Part shown: one piece after another, positions 59,131-64,000 of the stretch
How the letters are laid out: each line of letters begins with the position of its first letter
How positions within the stretch are numbered: the stretch's first letter is position 1
NCBI GenBank assembly: GCA_019802505.1
Contig: JAFMOC010000002.1
Coordinates: forward strand, 4,159,001-4,223,000
Direction: 5' to 3'
DNA: 64,000 bases
Source: Corydoras sp. C115
Lineage: Eukaryota; Chordata; Actinopteri; Siluriformes; Callichthyidae
Program-made: the position numbers and the translations under genes
Notes under the pieces: generated by a model
Seen by the model: the letters and a program-made list of their open reading frames with translations, nothing else
The model's database searches: none
What the model was told of the DNA's origin: nothing

Positions 59131-59479
59131 TTATGTGCATTATATATTAAAAGTTCTGACAGAAAGTAAACTTTAGTATTATTATGTATGTATGTATGTT
59201 AAGCTAAACTGAAGCATGAAGACAGAACTTTACAGTTACTGCAGAACACATTTGGAAAGACTGAATACCAACCCACACTCATTTGCCATGATAAATGAGC
59301 TGTTACAGAATGAAGACAGTTGTAGGCAATAGTTGCTTTTGTACCAAACTCAGTCTGTAAGCTTTAATCTGTCCAAAACTAGCAAATCATCCTGAATAAA
59401 ATTTTATGCTACAATTGGGCATTTGTGTGGTTGGATAGTTTCATTTCATCATCCAGATGCTGAGACAATTCTTATTAAT

Positions 59480-59830
59480 TCAATGAGAATGTTTATCTGT
59501 TTAATCTGGAACGCAGCCACGGGTTGGAACTCAGGCCTTGATTCTTACTAAAGCCTCACTTTGGCTGGCCGAGAAGAGCCAGGTTGCCAGAAGAAATCTT
59601 ATAGGGCTGGATTTTCTGCTCACATCTTTGGTTATTAAACCTGCTCATATAATGATACACCAGGCACATGACAGTAATGTTCTCTGCTCACTTTATGATG
59701 CTGACTCATATTAATCGCCTTCATATTAAATTAAAAGCTGTTCACCCATAATACAATCATTAAAAGGTATTTTTGTGCTTTAAAGCATCATTGCTTATGA
59801 TGTTGTTCATTACCATGAAACAGACTTTTG
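59480..59830. promoter_or_regulatory. Candidate conserved non-coding element
   Basis: A non-repeat block (for example ctgactcatattaatcgcct and tttggctggccgagaagagc) resembling vertebrate enhancers in composition. No frame of note. Confidence 0.25.
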
Positions 59831-60039
59831 AATAATATATAGACGTATGCATTCCATGTGGTACACACACACACAAACATGAACACACAGCTACAGCTGT
59901 GTATTTATGGATGGTGAGGATTACCATCATTTAATCATAATTTATCATAACCTTACCAAAGTCTTCCCCATAAAATGTATGATAAATGCAATGGAGGCCT
60001 GCTTTTTGCCCCAAAAAAAGAATTACACACCCGGTAATC

Positions 60040-60345
60040 ACTAAGTCATGAATTTTTGATGCTTCAGTTTGCGGAAGAACCTTTTCTGTTCCAGCATGAA
60101 ATTGTTGCATTGGACAAAACAATGACTATAAAGACATGGTTGGGAGAGTTTGATTTGTTATAACTTGAATGGCCCATACAGAGTCATGTTCCAAGAGCCA
60201 GAAAATTTCTAAATGCTCAGTATGGAAGCTATTATAGCTGCAAAGAAGCAACCAACTTAAATAAGGATGCCAAAAAGTTTGTAATTATAATGTGTCGGTA
60301 TTATAATACTTTTGTTTATATAGTGTTACCACCTAAACTAAATAC
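60040..60345 (+). mobile_element. Tc1-like relic
   Basis: accttttctgttccagcatg, aaagacatggttgggagagt and agctattatagctgcaaaga, ending ttataatacttttgtttata near the right terminus. Confidence 0.7.
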
Positions 60346-60942
60346 ACACAAATACACCACAAATACAATAAAGCACAGTGAGGGCAGCATTATGTTGTGG
60401 GGAGTTTCTCTTTAAGTGTGCTTTAATTAGGTTCATCATCAGCGGTGGTTCCAGCAGATGCGTTACTTACCTGCCCAATATCAATTGCAGTTAGCTCAGC
60501 CTTTTTCCAACGGCATTACCGTGCTCCTGCCTCAAACAGATTTCACATAGTAAAACTAAAAGGGAATATTTTAAATAGTTTTTTTGCTATCATGACAGCA
60601 TCAATAGTGATTTACTGAGACTAATAGTTAGAAGTAATACATGTATAGAGGAACTCTTTAAACCACCTTTTAGCATGTCTTAGTAAGGTAAGGGGAAAAT
60701 GAAACCCACTGTGACATAGGGATGACATAGACCAAATAAGGACAAAGAAAAGACCTCGGCTTACCCAGGGAACTAAACCCAGGTCCTTTCTTGTGAATTT
60801 TTAACTGCCTTGTAACCATATCACTCATTTTATGGAGATCTAAAATGTAACTACTATTACTCTAACCTTGACCTTGTTTTTACCTTAAAATATATTATCT
60901 CTGTTCTGACAACCCTTTAAGAAAAAGACATTCCCGCAGATT

Positions 60943-60963
60943 TAATATATATATATATATAAC
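60943..60963. repeat. (AT)n microsatellite
   Basis: About ten AT units. Confidence 0.8.
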
Positions 60964-61079
60964 AGCATGCTATATGAACTTGCAAACACACACAAGCACA
61001 TCGCATTTCATAATTTATCAAAAAACAGTCATTCACACTCTACACCCCAACCAACGTCATATTTGTGAATTCTCCTCAA

Positions 61080-61465
61080 TATTCATGACGTTAATGGTAG
61101 GTTAGGGCGCTTTCAACCCACTGTAATGGTTCCACATGTCTCACACTGCAGCAGTTGCTGTGTGTTAACTACATCCAATTGGAGGACTCCCAGATGAGTC
61201 TGAACCTGAGACGCCTTTTATTTCACAATCCCAGCTTTAATGGTTCCCTGATGACCGCTGACGGTGAGGCTTGTGCCTGGGCACAGAGCAGGACACTGAC
61301 AGTCTGCTTTTGCTTAAGAGCTGCTGGAGCCTTTCTGGAGCACATGGCTTAAGTAGACTTGCTCAAATAAATACAAACATTGCATGGGAGTTCAGGGCAA
61401 CCCTGCAAAGTTCTGTGATCCTCCAGCAGAACAGGATCATTGGGGAGGATGGATTTATGGGTTAG
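61080..61465. promoter_or_regulatory. Candidate regulatory island
   Basis: Balanced-composition non-repeat block with overlapping short frames (61155-61352, 61271-61465) and no domain. A CRE-like atgacgtt lies at about 61085-61092. Confidence 0.25.
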
Positions 61466-62237
61466 TGTTGAAAAGGGTACTAAAAGTACTAAAAGTGCAG
61501 ACGATGAAGTGAATCTCCCAACACTAAACCCATGACATATAGACTTTTTTAAATAAAAGGCCAAGATAGAAAAAGATTTACAATTAAGAAATTTTTTGAC
61601 ATAATAAAGTCAGGGCTTTTTGTTCTTATTTACATTATGTTCTATCACTGAATGTATGAGCTGCCTTCTTTTTGAAAATCTGTAATACATTAACCTTTTC
61701 AAGTATTACCTATTTTTTTTAACTCAAAAATGCTTTATATTGACTCAATTAAAATCAGTTCCTAATATTGCTGTCCTATTTCTTAAACCTCTACAATAAG
61801 TCTTTCTTCAGTATTCTTTTTAGTGTTTAGTGTGAAAAATAGCATCCCAGAAATTTTTAAGGATTCGATTGGCTAAAAAAATTGGCTAAATCTTGCACAG
61901 AACTGCAATATTATTATATCAACATTGGAAAATGTTCAAACTGTTATGTTTAAAAAATCAATGCTGCATTTAGGTGACATATTTCACAGTTAGTCCATGA
62001 TTATTTCAACAGGAGAATGTCATAACTAAATTATTCAATAAATCTCCATGTCATAAGCTTTACACACTCTAGTCCAGGTCTGCCTAATAGTTAAAATGTA
62101 TAAAGCATCATAAAGAAATGGACCATGTAAAAATGGTGCCACTCATATATGCAATGTAATACATGTTGTACCAGTTAACCTGCATTTAACCAGCATTTAT
62201 TTAGATTGTGGTAGGAAACCAGTGTATAATATTTATA
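61466..62237. other. AT-rich non-coding stretch
   Basis: No gene or repeat recognised before the duplicated block. Confidence 0.35.
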
Positions 62238-62607
62238 TCTTGTATAATACCTATGCACGCATGAGGAGGACATGGAAACTCCAAACTATATGAACCGTTG
62301 TCCAGACAGAAATCAAATCCAGGACCTTTTTGCTGTCAGTAAAGTGTGTTTACCACTGGTCCCGTGTACCAACTGTATATTAAAAATACCACAACGAGGT
62401 GTCATAATTAAGACATGTCCCCTCTTGATTTGGTCACAGACAACTGTTTTTAGTTTTGTCAGTTAACAATTAAATGTAAATGGCATAATAAACAGATTGC
62501 AGATTCTCATTTCTACTGGATTACACAGAATTTTTGTAAAAATTCAGTGTTCAGTTATGATCCTTACAATATTTCTCTTTGATCAGAAGTACGGTACATC
62601 TTGATAT
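62238..62607. repeat. Local direct duplication, longer copy
   Basis: From tcttgtataatacctatg to tcttgatattagca. It is repeated at 62737-63000 with almost no base substitutions, but the second copy lacks several internal pieces. The left part (gaggaggacatggaaactcc) is itself a decayed SINE segment. Confidence 0.9.
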
Positions 62608-62736
62608 TAGCATGTCATACTGAAGTCATGAGATTCATGTATAATTTTCCTTTCACTTCACAATTGTTACCATGTCTTTCACATTAAATTCCAGTGAAAT
62701 ATATTTTGTTTTTTGTTTGACAAAATTGATGGGGCA

Positions 62737-63000
62737 TCTTGTATAATACCTATGGCATGAGGAGGACATGGAAACTCCAAACTGTATGAAATACCTTTTT
62801 GCTGTCAGAAAAACCAAAACATAATTAAGACATGTCCCCTCTTGATTTGGTTTTGTGTAGTTTTGTCAGTTAATTAAATGTAAATGGCATAATAAACAGA
62901 TTGCAGATTCTCATTTCTACTGGATTACACAGAATTTTTGTAAAAATTCTGATCCTTACAATATTTCTCTTTGATCAGAAGTACGGCCTTGATATTAGCA
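62737..63000. repeat. Local direct duplication, shorter copy
   Basis: Same start tcttgtataatacctatg and same end gatattagca as the copy at 62238, with deletions totalling about 100 bases. Confidence 0.9.
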
Positions 63001-63143
63001 CATAAATCATGAATGTTTGTTTTTGATGTCAGGGTTTAATAATCAGAAAAAAAAACTTTTTGTGTCACAACTACCTACCTACACTGTCTACATCAAATGC
63101 CCTGGCACAAATAAACTTTGATGTCAAATATAATCTTTTAAAT

Positions 63144-63164
63144 AAAAAAAAAAAAAAAAAAAAA
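63144..63164. repeat. Poly(A) tract
   Basis: A run of about 21 A's preceded by aat; no recognisable body upstream. Confidence 0.85.
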
Positions 63165-64000
63165 CAAGTGAGGCATTGTTCCAATAACACAATAGAACAG
63201 CTTGGTCATTAATCAGTCCTGTAAAGCTCAAACCCTTTGCTAAATGTTTAGGTTTATAGGATTAGCCTGCTTCAAACACCTGGCATCAATACAACGATGT
63301 TTAAAGAAGTTGGATTCAAACTTTTTGGCAGACCTCTTCATAGTAGTCACCACTGAAACATATCACATAACAATATAAACTTACAGACTGAACATAAACC
63401 ATGTCCAATAAGTGGCACATTAATTGCCAGATCTCTCAATTTAAAAAAACAAAATGAAAAGCCTCATTCTAACTGCTGTCAGATGTGCTTTTGTTGTTCA
63501 TACAAGATCTGCATGTGAACTGTCCCATGCTGCTTGACACATCACAGATATATGTGTGTTCAAACCTATTGTGAGTAGTGAGTAAGTTTTAAAGCCTTCA
63601 TCGGTTATTGGTAATATGTGATTATTATAAAGGTTTAAGATAATTATCAAAAAATTATCTAAACATACTTTTTGCTTATTTCTCACCAGCATGAACCTCA
63701 TAAAAGGAGGGAAGAACCACAGACAGATTTTTATAGTTTCTTTGTTCTGACACGCATTTTTTTTTCTGCAGAAAAAATACCAGCACAGGTTGCAATCAGA
63801 TCCAAGTGCAAAATTTTATTGGAACAGCAGGTTTAGAAACCGAAAGATGGACCAGGTGATCCAAACATTTCAAAATGAAGTGCTTTCATCAAAATGAAGT
63901 GCTTTCCAAAAAAAAGAAACTTAAGAAGGGCTTTAAAACACAACCCTAATCAAAAGCAGAAATGAGGAGAGGTCAAATGGACACTGATATTAAACAGACA
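63165..64000. other. Non-coding end of window
   Basis: A 20-base unit caaaatgaagtgctttc is tandemly doubled near 63872-63907. The stretch from 63770 may be the edge of a dispersed repeat cut by the window. Not assigned. Confidence 0.3.

Overview
This is a vertebrate nuclear window, almost certainly from a teleost fish. It is AT-rich and intron-bearing, and it is packed with fish-type repeats: tRNA-headed SINEs of the Mermaid/Merman type, Tc1-like transposon relics, palindromic AT-rich MITEs and an RTE-clade LINE relic. The repeat repertoire would fit an otophysan fish such as a catfish or characiform, but the species cannot be fixed from the sequence.

Only one protein-coding gene can be supported: has2, hyaluronan synthase 2, on the + strand. 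Its three coding exons (22570-23196, 25662-25763, 31041-31970) join in phase 0 into a complete 552-residue protein with every catalytic motif intact. That is the length of human HAS2. A non-coding exon 1 is inferred at about 17.25-17.70 kb, behind a GC-richer promoter region. The 3' UTR runs to a poly(A) signal at 33762. It holds two miR-23-type seed matches, one let-7-type match and an inserted Tc1-type element.

Layout: 1-16.8 kb is upstream non-coding DNA with MITEs, SINEs and several GC-richer islands that look like candidate regulatory elements. 16.8-33.8 kb is the has2 locus, with introns of about 4.9, 2.5 and 5.3 kb that are largely repeat-derived. 33.8-64 kb is downstream gene-free DNA with more SINEs and Tc1 pieces, a decayed RTE reverse transcriptase (48.2-48.9 kb), a solo LTR (50.04-50.48 kb) and further candidate regulatory islands near 44.7, 51.1, 56.2, 59.6 and 61.2 kb. 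A nearby direct duplication whose copies differ almost only by deletions lies at 62.2-63.0 kb. No other gene, tRNA, rRNA or CRISPR array was found. The long gene-free flanks match what is known of vertebrate HAS2, which sits in a regulatory gene desert. I saw no new multi-gene system. The most interesting signals are the has2 leader (upstream AUGs, one in frame, one uORF ending on the start codon), the 3' UTR microRNA/transposon arrangement, loss of the Ser221 regulatory residue, and the unusual 62-63 kb duplication.
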